From Plantago major (Eukaryota; Streptophyta; Magnoliopsida; Lamiales; Plantaginaceae), in NCBI GenBank assembly GCA_026545765.1, contig CM048841.1:91527419-91591418 (forward strand): a stretch of DNA of 64,000 nt, given 5' to 3'. This document shows, piece by piece, positions 1 through 11,187 of the stretch (positions are counted from its first letter, which is position 1; each line of letters opens with the position of its first letter). The notes under the pieces are model-generated. The model made no database searches, had not been told where the DNA came from, and was given only the letters and a program-made list of their open reading frames with translations. Position numbers and translations under genes: made by a program.

Positions 1-73
1 GTTGGATTGAAATGATCAACGGCTAGGGTTGAAATTCGAGTGATGTGACGCTTCATCTTCCCCAACTATCCCT

Positions 74-83
74 CTATAAATAG
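74..83 (+). promoter_or_regulatory. TATA box and leader of the antisense ORF
   Basis: The sequence CTATAAATAG lies about 670 bp upstream of the aORF start. A transcript starting about 30 bp downstream would have a short leader, then a donor GTAAGT at 265-270 and an acceptor CCCTAG at 742-747 just before the ATG at 749. This leader-intron layout fits the reading frame. Transcription itself is inferred. Confidence 0.5.
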
Positions 84-748
84 ATTACAATTCTGTCACT
101 GTCACACTTTAGTCGAATTGAATTCAGAGCACTCTTAAGCAATCCGAGCAAGTAACTAACTTCCGAGCAAACAAGGTTTCGAGTGAGTATTCAGATATGT
201 CGTTACTGTCGGAGAGCTAGCCAGGCTTCATTGTCCGTCAACCTTTTTCCAGCTTCTTTATCAAGTAAGTAAATCTGGCTTCCTCGAAATTGCGAATATG
301 GTTTCTTCTACCCCGGACGCATGTATACTTTGTTGAATTTTCGTGCTCGTATGCTATAGAGATAGGGTATTTTTTGCCAAGTGATGTGTCGTATGTTGAG
401 TTTCGATTACCCTACTATTGCATGTGTTCCTTAGTTGAATTTATAGTATCAATATGTGGATATGACTCGTATGCTTGCCTTGTAAATGTGCCATGTATGG
501 TTGAATATAGCGCCAGTAGGCTTGTTGAACGTCCTGTTGTGGTGCCTTGCATGATAGATAATAGTGCCAATTGGCACATAGTTAGGTGACTTTACATGCC
601 AAGGTAGGTGCCAATAGTTAGAAAAAAATGGCCCATAGAACTCGCCGTAAGGTAGGATGTTTTCGGAACATGCGACTTAACAAGATACATAAATGAACTC
701 TCGGACGACCACCATGTCGTTTTCTAATCCGTTTCCTTGTGCCCTAGG

Positions 749-3730
749 ATGTCCGAGAGCGATAGTCAGAATCAGCACGAGGTCCTTGATTACGATGATG
801 GAGTAGACCTAGGATTCGAATCTGGTGCGGTAACCTCGTCCGCGTCAGACGAACTGGAGTTGGAGATCCCGCAAAACAACCTTCCTACGGAGGTGCACGA
901 GGCGAACGTTGCGGAGGTTGTTTCGTCTGGTGATTCAGATGATGGTCAAGGGATCCGTGGTACTGTTGCTGCTCAGAATGATGGGGTGAGTAGCCAAGGG
1001 AACGTTGTGAGAACAAGGGTATGAGTCCGATCTCGGACCATCGGTAGTGGTGGCATATCGGCTGGTGGAAGTGAGCCTCGGATGGAGCAGGAAGGCGACT
1101 CTGGTCGTGAGGCAGACGATGTAGAGATGTTTGAGGCTGGTGAGGAGGACCATGTTGTGGCGGAAATAGGTCCGAACAACCCAAGTACATTTGGGAGACT
1201 CGAAGATGGAGAAGAAGAGGATGGAGAAGAAGAGGATGAAGATGGAGAAGAAGATGAGGATGACGAGGAAGAGGAGGAGGAAGCCTCTCAAACCACTCGT
1301 CCACGGGGACGTTTCGGGCGGAACGATCGCCAGATTGTTCTTCATCCTAGAGTGCCCACGCATCTTAATCCGCCCCTTGTTGTTGGTCGTGGAGCTCAGG
1401 CGGCACGAACTAAATTCCCTCGTCCTTCGTCCGTCGTTGTAATAGCTGATCCATACGGTGAACTTAATGTGGACGGTCTCCTTCCCACATGTTCGTCCAA
1501 GGTGAAGCCTGAGGACATTCCGGAGTGGAGGCGGAAGTGGGAAATCCCTGAGTCTGTTGAAATCATGGTTCCGGAGCCTGGGCATGTCTTTTATAATCCG
1601 CCCGCTGGATACATGTGTGTGCACGAGGCTGATTTCTCTAACGCGGATGGAAGGTCCCCATTGCCTCCGAGTTCAAGCATATCTTGAATCATATCGGGAT
1701 AAGTCCGAGCCAGGTTATCCCCAAATCCTTGGGGAACCTTATTTGTTTTGCGGTTTTCTGTGCGAAGAAGGGGCAACCGGTAAATTTTGAGAATTTTCGG
1801 CAGTTGTTTAATGTAACTTTTTGTCCTGGGAATCCCCTCTTCTACACCTTTGTAAATACAAAATCGTACAACTTCATCTCTGATCCCATCTCCTCACTCG
1901 GATCAAAGTGGTGGGAGAAGTATATCTTTGTGCGGATGGCTTTGAAGCCTGGGGAGTCCGCGAGGAGACGAGAACAGTGGGGGTTGCCCAAGAAGTTTCT
2001 AAGGGAGGGTATCCCGGACTGGCGCCCTCTCCCCAATAATGTGGCTCCGTGGGTGGCGGAGATCCACAAGAAAAACAACCCACCAACTTATCCGTTCCAC
2101 GGATTGATCTGCCAACCGCTGCCATACTTGTGCGGACTGACTGGCGTTGTCGAGGTCGGAGGGAAGACTGACTTCTGTAAGGATCCGTAACTTAGGATTT
2201 TTTTTTTTTTTGTGTCATGCATGATTGTTCCATAGTTGTCCGCTGTTCATGGTGTTATGGATCCGTATCTGACATTGTTTGTTCCTTCTGCAGCTTACTG
2301 GTTCGAGTACATAATGTCGACCCTCCGCGAAAAGAAGATGCAGCAGAGAGAGCAGCAGGCCCTCGAGCTTGCCACTGGCCAAAGGGCCAGAATTATCAAT
2401 ATGTCCGCAGGTTTGCCTATGGCGGACCCCAAAAATGCGACCCTCTTTGCTGCTGAGGAGGAGCGACGGAAGAAGGCAGCTGAGGATCCGCAGATTCTGG
2501 AGGTGCCCGACAAGGGCAAAGGTCCGACAACCGGCAGTACCACTGTGGCGAAGCCACCGACCGCGGGTGCTCCGAGGACGTCTGGTCCTGGTGGTTCCGC
2601 TGCGTCCGCACCTCCGGGTGATGTGTTGATGCGGAATGCCATTGTCTCTGGCAGGAAAAGAGGCGCGGCCTCGGATGCTCCTCCGGCATCGAAGAGACAA
2701 TAGTTCTCCGTTGTGCTCCCGTTTTCCGATCAAGCGGCCATTGGTGCGGAGTTCAAACGGAGTTGTGGGCTCCCTGAGGTTGAAAGGGTCGGAGAGATCC
2801 ACGAGCTGCATCAAAGGGTAAGTAACTCCACGTGTTTTTTCTTTCTTTGGTTTTTGCTTTTGTGTTAGCAATATGACTTCTAACATTACGGATTTCTTGT
2901 AGCTCGGATGTATGATCAAGGCCATGCAGTGGAAGGCCAGTGAAAGGGCCACCATCGAGGAGGAACTGCATAAGGCTTTGGCTGCATCCGCGGAGGAGGC
3001 GGAGAAGGTCAAACTGGCGGAGACCCAATTGAAAAATAAGGATACGCTTATTGCCAAGTTGAAGGCTAGCTGGCAGGAGGTAAAGTCGGACTTGGAATGG
3101 CAGGAGAACTTTATCGATAAGTCGATGAAGGCATTCCTGGAGTCCAAGGACGCGCTCCTCGAAGATCTTAAGTTTGCCCGGCTCGAAGCTGTGAAGGACT
3201 TCATGAAGTCGGACTCCTTCAAGTTCTTTATGGCGGACAAGGCCGATGCTCTTCGTCTAGAGGGGTTCTCCTTCGCCGTCGGCCAACTGCAGGCGAAAGG
3301 GCTAGTGTCTCCAAGCTTCGATTGGAAGGCGGAAGGATTGGATCCCTCCGCGGACGCCAGTGGAGTTGAATTCCGGGTGGATGTCATCCCGGATGAGAGG
3401 TTAGCGGCGTGCGAGTTTGCGGAGGTGGTCACCGAGGAAGGTGAAATTGAAATCACCAATGGCGGACCTTTTCTTCCCAAATGTGTCCCGAGGGCTATAG
3501 GGAAGGTATGCTTCACGCCGTTCCATAACAACATGAACTATCTGAAGAATTGGTACTTCATGCCTTCTCGGATCGTCGGCCATGATGCGGACTTCAACTT
3601 GTTCGAGAACATCAAGGCTTCCTTTGATGCCGTTGCTGATTCACGTGCGGGCGCCTCGAATGCCAATCCGTCCTCCACCAATCAGCCTGTAACTGATGAA
3701 TCCGGGCCAAGCCAACCTCCCCCTCAATGA
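749..3730 (+). pseudogene. Antisense additional ORF (aORF) of the Tat element, spliced, decayed
   Basis: This is a gene-like reading frame opposite to gag-pol. It starts at ATG 749, just after an acceptor (AG 746-747). The first part is very acidic (a Glu/Asp run near 1,200 to 1,280). The middle part (about 1,660 to 2,176) resembles the putative gypsy-type transposon domain of plant elements, with motifs FAVFC, KWWEKY and WRPLP. The last part (2,903 to 3,730) is a predicted coiled coil followed by a Pro-rich tail. Introns 2,177-2,293 and 2,818-2,902 have GT-AG borders and keep phase. Damage: an in-frame TGA at 1,022-1,024, a frameshift near 1,660, and a TAG at 2,701-2,703. The function of this protein class is unknown. 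The assignment to the element rests on position and on knowledge of the Tat lineage. Confidence 0.75.
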
Positions 3731-5336
3731 GAAGTCCGGGGTATGCCCCGTTGAAATGATGTAACCGCTGAATTCTGATCTTCTGATGGCACGGAACATT
3801 GCCAAATATATTGATCATATTTCTTTGCACAATTATCTGTTATGTTTAAGATAATTCTGTCTTTTTCCCTTTATATTGATAATCTTGCCTGAACTATCCA
3901 ACTGTTGGCTGTTCGGATTTGTTTCAAATCCATAGGATAGGCATCCGTAGTAGTAAGTTAAATATCCGCAATAATTCGTATATTCCAGTAATGCGGAACT
4001 TATCCTATCGCGGACGTATGGACAAATCCTAAGTAGTATTGCTTTCTCCTCTTAATAAGTGTAAACCAATGATGATTGATTAGAACTTATAGGATTTCGG
4101 ATGCATTAGATATGTCTGTTGCGTCTACTTGCGAGTGTGAGATTCTGAGTAGTCCTTCATAGACTAGCAATGATAAGTTATCGACTTATGGTGGCTCGGA
4201 TTGGGCCAACAATCACTGGTTTAAATATATCTGTTGAGGGCTCTACACGGACAAGCTTTTCTGTGATTTGTAAAGTGTTCATCCATGGGCTTAGCGTGAT
4301 CCAAAATGGGTAAACCTAAATGACCCAACGCTATCTGGCCCAAACGGGTGGCCTAAGCCCAACGTCAGCACCGACTTTATTACGTGGCGGACGCTGATTG
4401 GTTAGAGTTCTCTATAAAAATCCACGATCGAAGTACAGAAATTGTACTGAAATGATCCCAGACTCTTCTTCTGCATCTTCTCCTTCTTCTATTTTGTCGT
4501 TTTGACTGGCCTGCCTTTCAATACTCCCATCCTTTCCTAGTTTGGTGCAAACCCTAAATGTAGGAAAGGTGTGGGTGTTGAAGGATAGGCTTCTCAAAAC
4601 AAACCGCCAAGGCAATCGGCTGAAAAAACAACAACGTGCTCGGATTCCTAAAGGTGGATTGATTGAGAAAATACGCGAGAGCCTTTTCTGTCAATCCTCC
4701 TTTAGTGGCTCAAATCTCTCGTGAATCGGTGGAAAACCCTTGACTTCTAAGAGGGTTTGAACCTGGAAAGACGGATTGGCTGAGATCTGGTCGTTTCGAC
4801 TTCCAAGGACCATTGGGGAATTGGTATATGTACACATTATGCAAGGGATCCGTACAAGGGCTCAAAGGTATGGTGATACTGTAAGAAATTCCGCCTTACC
4901 AAACCATTTTGTAATGTCTAGGTACATCAGACTCTTGGTGTTCTCGGGAGTGATGACCATGGTACTTTCCTGACGGTGGGATAATCTCGACGGAAGATGA
5001 CGTATCTCCGTAGATTTTATGTATAGTTTGTGTATTGTAATTGCATATCCGGATCAAGATCCGAGTTTGTAGACTGCAAGGCAGTGTTATGTATACTCTG
5101 TTTCGTATATGAGTAAAATTCATTGCTTGCTTCTTTTGTCACCTGAACACTAAATGTTATTTTTACGGATTAAAAGATATAAGTTGTATTGATTTGACGG
5201 AAATTCAATTACAACTTGTGGGCTGCTTGGCCAATGACAAAAGAGTTAACAAAAACAGAACTGTCGGAGTTCCGCGTAACAAACAGTTCAAAGCTAAAAA
5301 TGCTCAGGCGACTAGCGGAGTTCCGTAAGACAATCC
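3731..5336. other. Non-coding spacer between aORF and pol, with a second promoter-like stretch
   Basis: The 1.6 kb between the two converging reading frames has only short ORFs. A TATA-like TCTATAAAAA at 4,411-4,420 is followed on the plus strand by a pyrimidine-rich leader. A transcript-end-like region lies near 5,040 to 5,130. It may be a remnant of another LTR or a regulatory part of the Tat element; I could not find a matching copy in the window. Confidence 0.35.
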
Positions 5337-8300
5337 TTAAGCATAGAACTTTTGAAGGTTCCTGGAATTCCAAGTACGCTTGAGTGGGTGTCCGTGTTTT
5401 TCCTCCAATTCGTAACTTCCATTCACTCTCGCACCCACAATTTTGTAGGGTCCTTCCCACTTAGGCTCAAGCTTCCATACCTTACTTAAGATATCGGCTC
5501 TACGGAGCACCAGGTCTCCGACCTGTAAATCTTTAGCTTGAATATTTTTGTTGTAGGCCCGGGCTGCAGTTGCTTGATATCTGTGGATATTGGCCAACGC
5601 TTCGGTCCTCTTCTGTTCTAGCATATCTAGATCATAGATCTAAGCTTCCTGATTGGCGGAATCATGGAATTCTTAGACCCTCATCATTTCGACTACGATT
5701 TCTGCTGGGATGACTGCTTCCATGCCATAAACCAGAGCAAATGGGGTCTCCCTAGTGGCAGTCCGTGCAGTGGTGCGGTGAGCTCAGAGCACTCCGTCTA
5801 GTTCATCCGCCCAACTATCTTGAGAGGTCCTCAGCCGCTTTTCCATGATCTTAACAATTGTCTTGTTCGTAGACTCAGCTTGTCCATTAGCCTGTGGGTA
5901 TCCAACAGATGTGAAGTGTTGCTCAATCTTGAAAGAGGCCAACCATTCCTTGAGTCTGTTGCCCGAAAATTGAGCACCATTATCCGAGACAAGAATTCTT
6001 GGTAAGCCAAAGTGACAAATGATATTCTTCCAAATGAAGGTCCACACGCGGCTTTCCGTGATGGTGGCTACTGCTTCTGCTTCTACCCATTTGGTGAAAT
6101 ATTCCACAGCTACAATTAAGAATTTCTTCTGTTGAGTGCTTCTTGGGAAAGGTCCGACAATATCGATGCCCCATTGATCAAACGGACATGCTATAACTGA
6201 CGGAATCATAGGGTGTGTTGGATGATGGGGGACATTTGCATAATACTGACAATCAGGGCAATTTCGGGCGAAGCTTGCATAATCCTTATCAATGGTAGGC
6301 CAGTAGTAACCTTGTCGGATGATTTTTTGAGCGAGGGTCCGCCCACCGGAATGACTTCCACAACTTCCACTGTGAATTTCCTCAAGTACCGTCCCCGCTT
6401 CTTGTGGACACAAACATCTCATATGAGCCCCAGTGAAGGATTTCTTATATAGATCTCCCCCAAGTACGAAATACATATTCGCTCGGTGTTGTACACTCCT
6501 TGACTCCTTTGGATCAGCAGGTAATGATCCGTCCTTGAGGTAACTAAAGATATTAGTCATCCAATTTCTTCCTGTTTCAGTGATCATAATGGTTGGAGTA
6601 GGACTCATGACGGATGAGTTCTTAATTGTGATTAGAACAACTCTCCTTGTATCTAGAGCTGTTGTTGCGGACGCGTACTTCGCCAGAGTATCCGCTCTTA
6701 CATTCCATTCCCTGTCAAATTTTTCCAAGGTAAGCTCATCGAAGAGATTCACTTCTAGTTTCAATAGCTCAAGGTACTTGATCATTGAAGTGCCTTTTGT
6801 GGCAAAAGCACCAGAAAACTGGGCTTCCACTAACTGCGAATCCGTGTAAGCTTTGAGCTTCCGGACTTGTAGGTACTTGGCTATACGTAGCCCGACTAAG
6901 AGTGCTTCATATTCAGCTTCATTGTTTGTAACCTTGAAGTCCAAGGATATTGCGCCATCAGGGCTTTTAAGATAGATTCCGATGCCTCCCACTCTTCCGG
7001 TGGCTGAGCCATCCACTTCCAATGTCCACATATCGGTGGGCTGCTCTCTAGTTTGAGGATCTTCTATAAGCTCTTGAATCTCCAAACCTTGTTCCTTTTC
7101 CCCTTTATCATTCCGGCCGAAGTTATCAGTATTTGATTCTCTTGTGATATCATCGAGGAGGAACATTTGATTGACCCGAGTTTCTTCCCATGTCATAGTC
7201 CGAGATTGATTGATAAACTGAGCATCTTCATGGTTATCTGGGTTAATCTTTGGCGGAACTGACTTTCGTTTGATCTGCTCGGTAATCAGGCACTCAAGTG
7301 CCTGTTTATCCGAGACTTTCTCTGACTCCGCTTCAGGGTACTCCGCTAAGAAGTCCGCAATAACTTGAGCTTTCTTGGCTGTCGGAGCCTAATAGCTAAT
7401 GTCGTATTCGCTCAGCTCTATTGCCCATTTAGAGAGTCGTCCGGATTGATCGGGCCTTCCCAGGACCTGTTTCAAAGGTTTCATAGTTAGGACTACTATC
7501 TTATGATATTTAAAATAGGGTTTTAATCGCCTTACGGTGTAAACCAAAGCATATGCAAATTTCTCAATCTTTACGTATCTTGTCTCCGCCCCTGCAAGGG
7601 CTTTACTAAGATAGTAGATTGGCATGTGATCATTAGCTTGGATCCGTACTAATACGGAACTCATTGCCTCTTCCGTAATGGCTAGGTAGAGGTAGAGTGG
7701 TTCTCCTTCTACGGGTTTGGAGAGCAGTGGAGGGGAATGGAGGTACTTTTTCAAGTTTTCAAACGCCTCGGAACATTCCGCGGTCCACTCAAAGTTCTCT
7801 CCTTTCCGGAGGATTCTGAAGAATGGAATATTCTTCTCTGCAGATCGCGAAATAAAACGACTTAAAGACATGAGGCGTCCGATAAGTTGTTGTACCTCAT
7901 TGAGGTTCTTCGGGTGAGGCAGGTCTAGGATGGCTTTTATCTTCTCAGGATTTGCACTTATCCCTCTTTCTGTGACCATGTAGCCCAAGAAATTTCCGCC
8001 CTTTACCCCGAAGGTGCACTTTTCCGGATTAAGTTTCATCCCATACTTCCTAAGGATAGCAAAGCACTTGTTTAAGTGCTCTATGTGTTGTTCCTCAGTT
8101 TTGCTTTTGACGAGCATGTCGTCCACGTACACCTCCATGGTCTTGCCGATTTCTTCCTTGAACATTTGATTTACCAGCCTTTGGTAAGTAGCTCCGGCAT
8201 TTTTCAATCCGAAGGGAATTACTTTAAAGCAGTACACCCCTCCCGCAGGGAAAAAAGTTGTCTTCTTAATATCTTCCTTGGCCATCCGAATCTGGTAAAC

Positions 8301-10628
8301 GCATTGATACGCGTCCATGAAACTCAGTACCGCGCATTCGGCTATGGAATCAACCAACTGGTCGATCCGTGGCAAAGGATATGGGTCTTTTGGGCAAAAT
8401 TTATTTAGCCTAGTGAAATCATTGCACATCTGCCATTTGCCCGGTGATTTCTCAACTAAGACAACGTTGCAAACCCAATCGGAATAACGGACCTCTTCGA
8501 TGTGTCCGGCCTTCAAGAGCCGGTCAACTTCATCGGATATGATGGCATCTTTGATCGGACCAAAATCTTTTCTCTTCTGGCAGATATATTTAATCGAGGG
8601 GTCCATGTTCAGACGGTGAACAGCGACCCTCGAATCTATCCCTTTGAGGTCATCAGTACTCCAAGCAAAGACATCACTGTTGTCGCGGAGATAAGCAATG
8701 ACCTTCATCTCCACTTCCACGTTCATCTCTGTTCCAATTCTAGTCTTCTTGTCCGGGCTTCCGACAACAAGTCCAACATCCTGGAGGGTCTCATGAGGTT
8801 CGATCCGTACAATTTTTGGAAACTTGTCCTTCTGGCTCCCTATCCCAATGTTAGGATTCTCCTTTTTTGGTGGGAGAATAATTTGCGGGTCAGAAGTCAG
8901 AGAGACCGCTAACACGGGTGCAGATGCCCTCCTAGTAGACATGATATAACACTCCCAAGCCTCTCGGATGTTTCCTATTTCTTCTCCAGTTCCGCTGGTA
9001 GTCGGAAACTTCATTCTATTATGTAGGGTGGAAGGTATAGCTCGAAATTGATTGAGCCCCGGACGACCAAAGATGGCATTGTAGTCAAAAGTTCGATCCA
9101 CCACTACAAAACGGACTAGCTGTGTCACTCTCGCGGGATGTGTCCCCAATGATACATGAAGCATGACACTTCCTAGGGGGTGGACAGTTCCTCCTCCAAA
9201 CCTTAATATGGAGGTATTGACTCTCTCATACCGGATTCTCCCCAGATTCATCTGATCTATTGTCCTTTTGGCTATGATGTTCGAGGAACTCCCTCTATCT
9301 ACCAGGATCTTGTTTACCCGATAAGTCGCTATGGTTAAAGAAACCACCAGTGGGACATCTGGATCATCTATGTCCTCACCTCCTGCCGTAGGAGGGGGAA
9401 TCTCACTGTCATCAAAGGATATAATGTTGGTTCCTCGGATCGCTGGAGCAGCATAGGATCTATCGTTGTTCCGCAGATTCTGAGTTGTCTGTTCTCTTGC
9501 GTTCCTGCTATCACCTCCAGTCGGTCCACCTGCTATGGTGTTGATCACTCCATTGTATGGAAGATTCTCCATTTCAATGTCATCACCATACTCGTATCGG
9601 AGATGATCCGAGCGGGGCGGATGATTGTTTGGCGGAGGTGGCAAGGATAGCGGATAGGGTTGTAGTTCTGCGGTCCTGTCTTCCCTTCTTCGTTCCGTCC
9701 TTTCATGCCTAGAAGGCTCATCCGTGTAGACGTGCTCCTTCAGCTTTCCCTCTCTTATTAAGTGTTCAACCTCCGTCTTCAGTTGAATGCAATCGTCCGT
9801 CTCATGGCCACGACTCTTGTGAAACTTGCAATACCCTTTTGCATTCTTGTTCTTCCGATTATTGTGGGACGGCTTTGGCCATTGAATATCCAACTTTTTC
9901 TCAATAATGGTTGCCAAAATGTCGGATCTTGGTCTATTGAGACGGGTATAATCCGCGTATCTTCTCGGCGGACTTCTTTCCCTGTTGAAACCCTTATCTC
10001 TGTACTCCTTCCTTGGATCGAACTTTCCATGGCGCTGCTCTTGCTTCATTGGCTCTTTTCCTTTCTTGGAACCAGCTCTCACTGGAACATTCTTTCGATA
10101 CTCCTCTCCGTACATTACCTCTTCACAGATGTCATCCAAATGCTTTTCACTTCTCACTTCCTGGCTAGAAAGTTTCCTGCGGAGCTCTGTGTTGTAAGTA
10201 TTAGCATACAGGTGACGGACTCGTTCCTTAATATTGTGAGGCTCAACTCGGAGGACCTCCGTGTTGAAGCGATCTAGGAAGGTCCTGAGATCCTCTTGTT
10301 CTCTTTGTATAACCTCTGCCAGGTGCTCAACGGTTCGTTTTCTTCTTTTCGATTTTCCAAATCGTCCCAGAAACTTGGAAGAGAGATCCGCATATGATCT
10401 TACTGACTTGTTTGGCAACGCAGTATACCAATCCATGGCTGTTCCGAAGAGAGTAGATGAGAAAGTGAGAGATTTTGTATTGCCACTCATCCCTTTGGAA
10501 TCCATCTTACTATTATACCTTGTCAAGTGGCCCACCGAACAAGTGTCTCCGTAATAGTATTCCAAGTTTGGAATTACTTGATCCAAGTTCTTGTTTCTTT
10601 CATTTTCTTTCATGATATCATCACACAA
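5337..10628 (-). pseudogene. gag-pol polyprotein of Tat-type retrotransposon (four in-frame stops)
   Basis: One frame covers about 1,764 codons. The upper part (10,628 to 7,389) has a retrotransposon gag region (first 180 residues or so), a Cys-His knuckle CKFHKSRGHETDDC, a protease core VDRGSSSN near residue 444 (DRG instead of the usual DSG or DTG), and a reverse transcriptase with YVDD at 8,119 to 8,130. The lower part has a second RNase H (starts WTLEVDGSA), an integrase HHCC zinc finger ending CPDC, and a DDE core (DIVGPF, SDNG, QANGQAE). The C-terminal part ends at 5,337. In-frame stops lie at 7,389-7,391 (TAG), 5,784-5,786 (TGA), 5,673-5,675 (TAA) and 5,640-5,642 (TAG), with no frameshift. 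The gag N-terminus looks short: the conserved block begins only about 25 residues after the first Met, and the element ends 20 bp upstream. Confidence 0.9.
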
Positions 10629-10647
10629 AGGATTTGCTGTGCTAGTA

Positions 10648-10827
10648 GCATTTTCTGACTAGTTCACGAATTATATTTAAGAATTTTCATGTCAAGTATA
10701 AGGACGCACAAGGCGTCGAACTATGTTTTAAATTTTCAAAAGTCAAGTTCATTGAATTTTAAAGCTCACGAACTAGCGCGAGTTGTATTTTTCCTTAAAT
10801 CGTTTTTATAAAATTCGGGGCGCTACA
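10648..10827 (+). repeat. 5' LTR fragment (last 180 bp) of second LTR retrotransposon
   Basis: It is nearly identical to 13,205 to 13,386, the last part of the LTR at 11,188. The differences are one 4-bp gap, a 1-bp gap in a T run, and a base change in the terminal GCGNTACA. It ends in CA and is followed at once by the primer-binding site. The first 2 kb of this LTR are missing; the DNA to the left is the Tat gag. The high identity suggests a fairly young insertion, but the stretch compared is short. Confidence 0.88.
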
Positions 10828-11187
10828 ACTTGGTATCAGAGCCGTGCCAACCCAAAATCCACAAGGGATGGACGGTTGGCCGGACTGAGCATTTTCTAAC
10901 TTCAAATTTTCAAAATTGCATATCATGCTAGCATTAAAGATTCATGTTGGGTATTGATCACTAGTCAGGCACCTCTCCACTTCGGTAAGTGTGTTTATGC
11001 TTATGTATATCTTTGAGTATGTGATCTTGTTAATGTATGAATGTGTTTTGAGCTGTGCATATGTATGTGACCAATTGTTCTCTGTTCCCTATGGTGATGT
11101 GAAGAACATGCCTAGTTGTTTGTCTGTCTGTCGGGTTTGCGGTTTGACCAATTTTCGAGGACAAAAATTTTTAGAAGTGGGGTAGAT
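10828..11187 (+). mobile_element. Internal region remnant of second LTR element
   Basis: Only about 360 bp separate the two LTRs, against several kb in a complete Ty3/gypsy element. It begins with the primer site. Its end (FRGQKF-like codons, then a purine-rich AGAAGTGGGGTAGA before 11,188) looks like the end of pol plus the polypurine tract. No gag or pol domain remains, so it is either an internal deletion product or a very small non-autonomous element. Confidence 0.75.
10831..10842 (+). promoter_or_regulatory. Primer-binding site for tRNA-iMet
   Basis: TGGTATCAGAGC sits 3 bp after the LTR end. It is the classic complement of the 3' end of plant initiator tRNA-Met and starts minus-strand DNA synthesis. 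It fixes the orientation of this element as plus. Confidence 0.92.

Larger units (their letters stand above)
1..10647 (-). mobile_element. Tat-type Ty3/gypsy LTR retrotransposon, truncated and decayed
   Basis: Seen: a minus-strand gag-protease-RT-RNase H-second RNase H-integrase reading frame (10,628 to 5,337), then about 1.6 kb of non-coding DNA, then a long spliced gene on the opposite strand (749 to 3,730). An integrase at the end of pol is the Ty3/gypsy order. A second, archaeal-like RNase H and an extra ORF antisense to pol are known traits of the Tat lineage (Grande, Retand and Ogre types). No LTR of this element is visible: the 5' side ends abruptly at about 10,648 against another LTR, and the 3' side runs out of the window. 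The element cannot be autonomous now, because gag is cut and pol carries stops. The boundaries are therefore minimal. Confidence 0.85.

Noticed and set aside
885-1624. Minus-strand ORFs opposite the acidic region of the antisense ORF
   Set aside because: They mirror the Glu/Asp codon runs on the plus strand and have no domain or homologous motif.
2215-3534. A 439-codon minus-strand ORF
   Set aside because: Shadow of the coiled-coil exon of the antisense ORF; the plus-strand frame has splice sites and coherent protein character.
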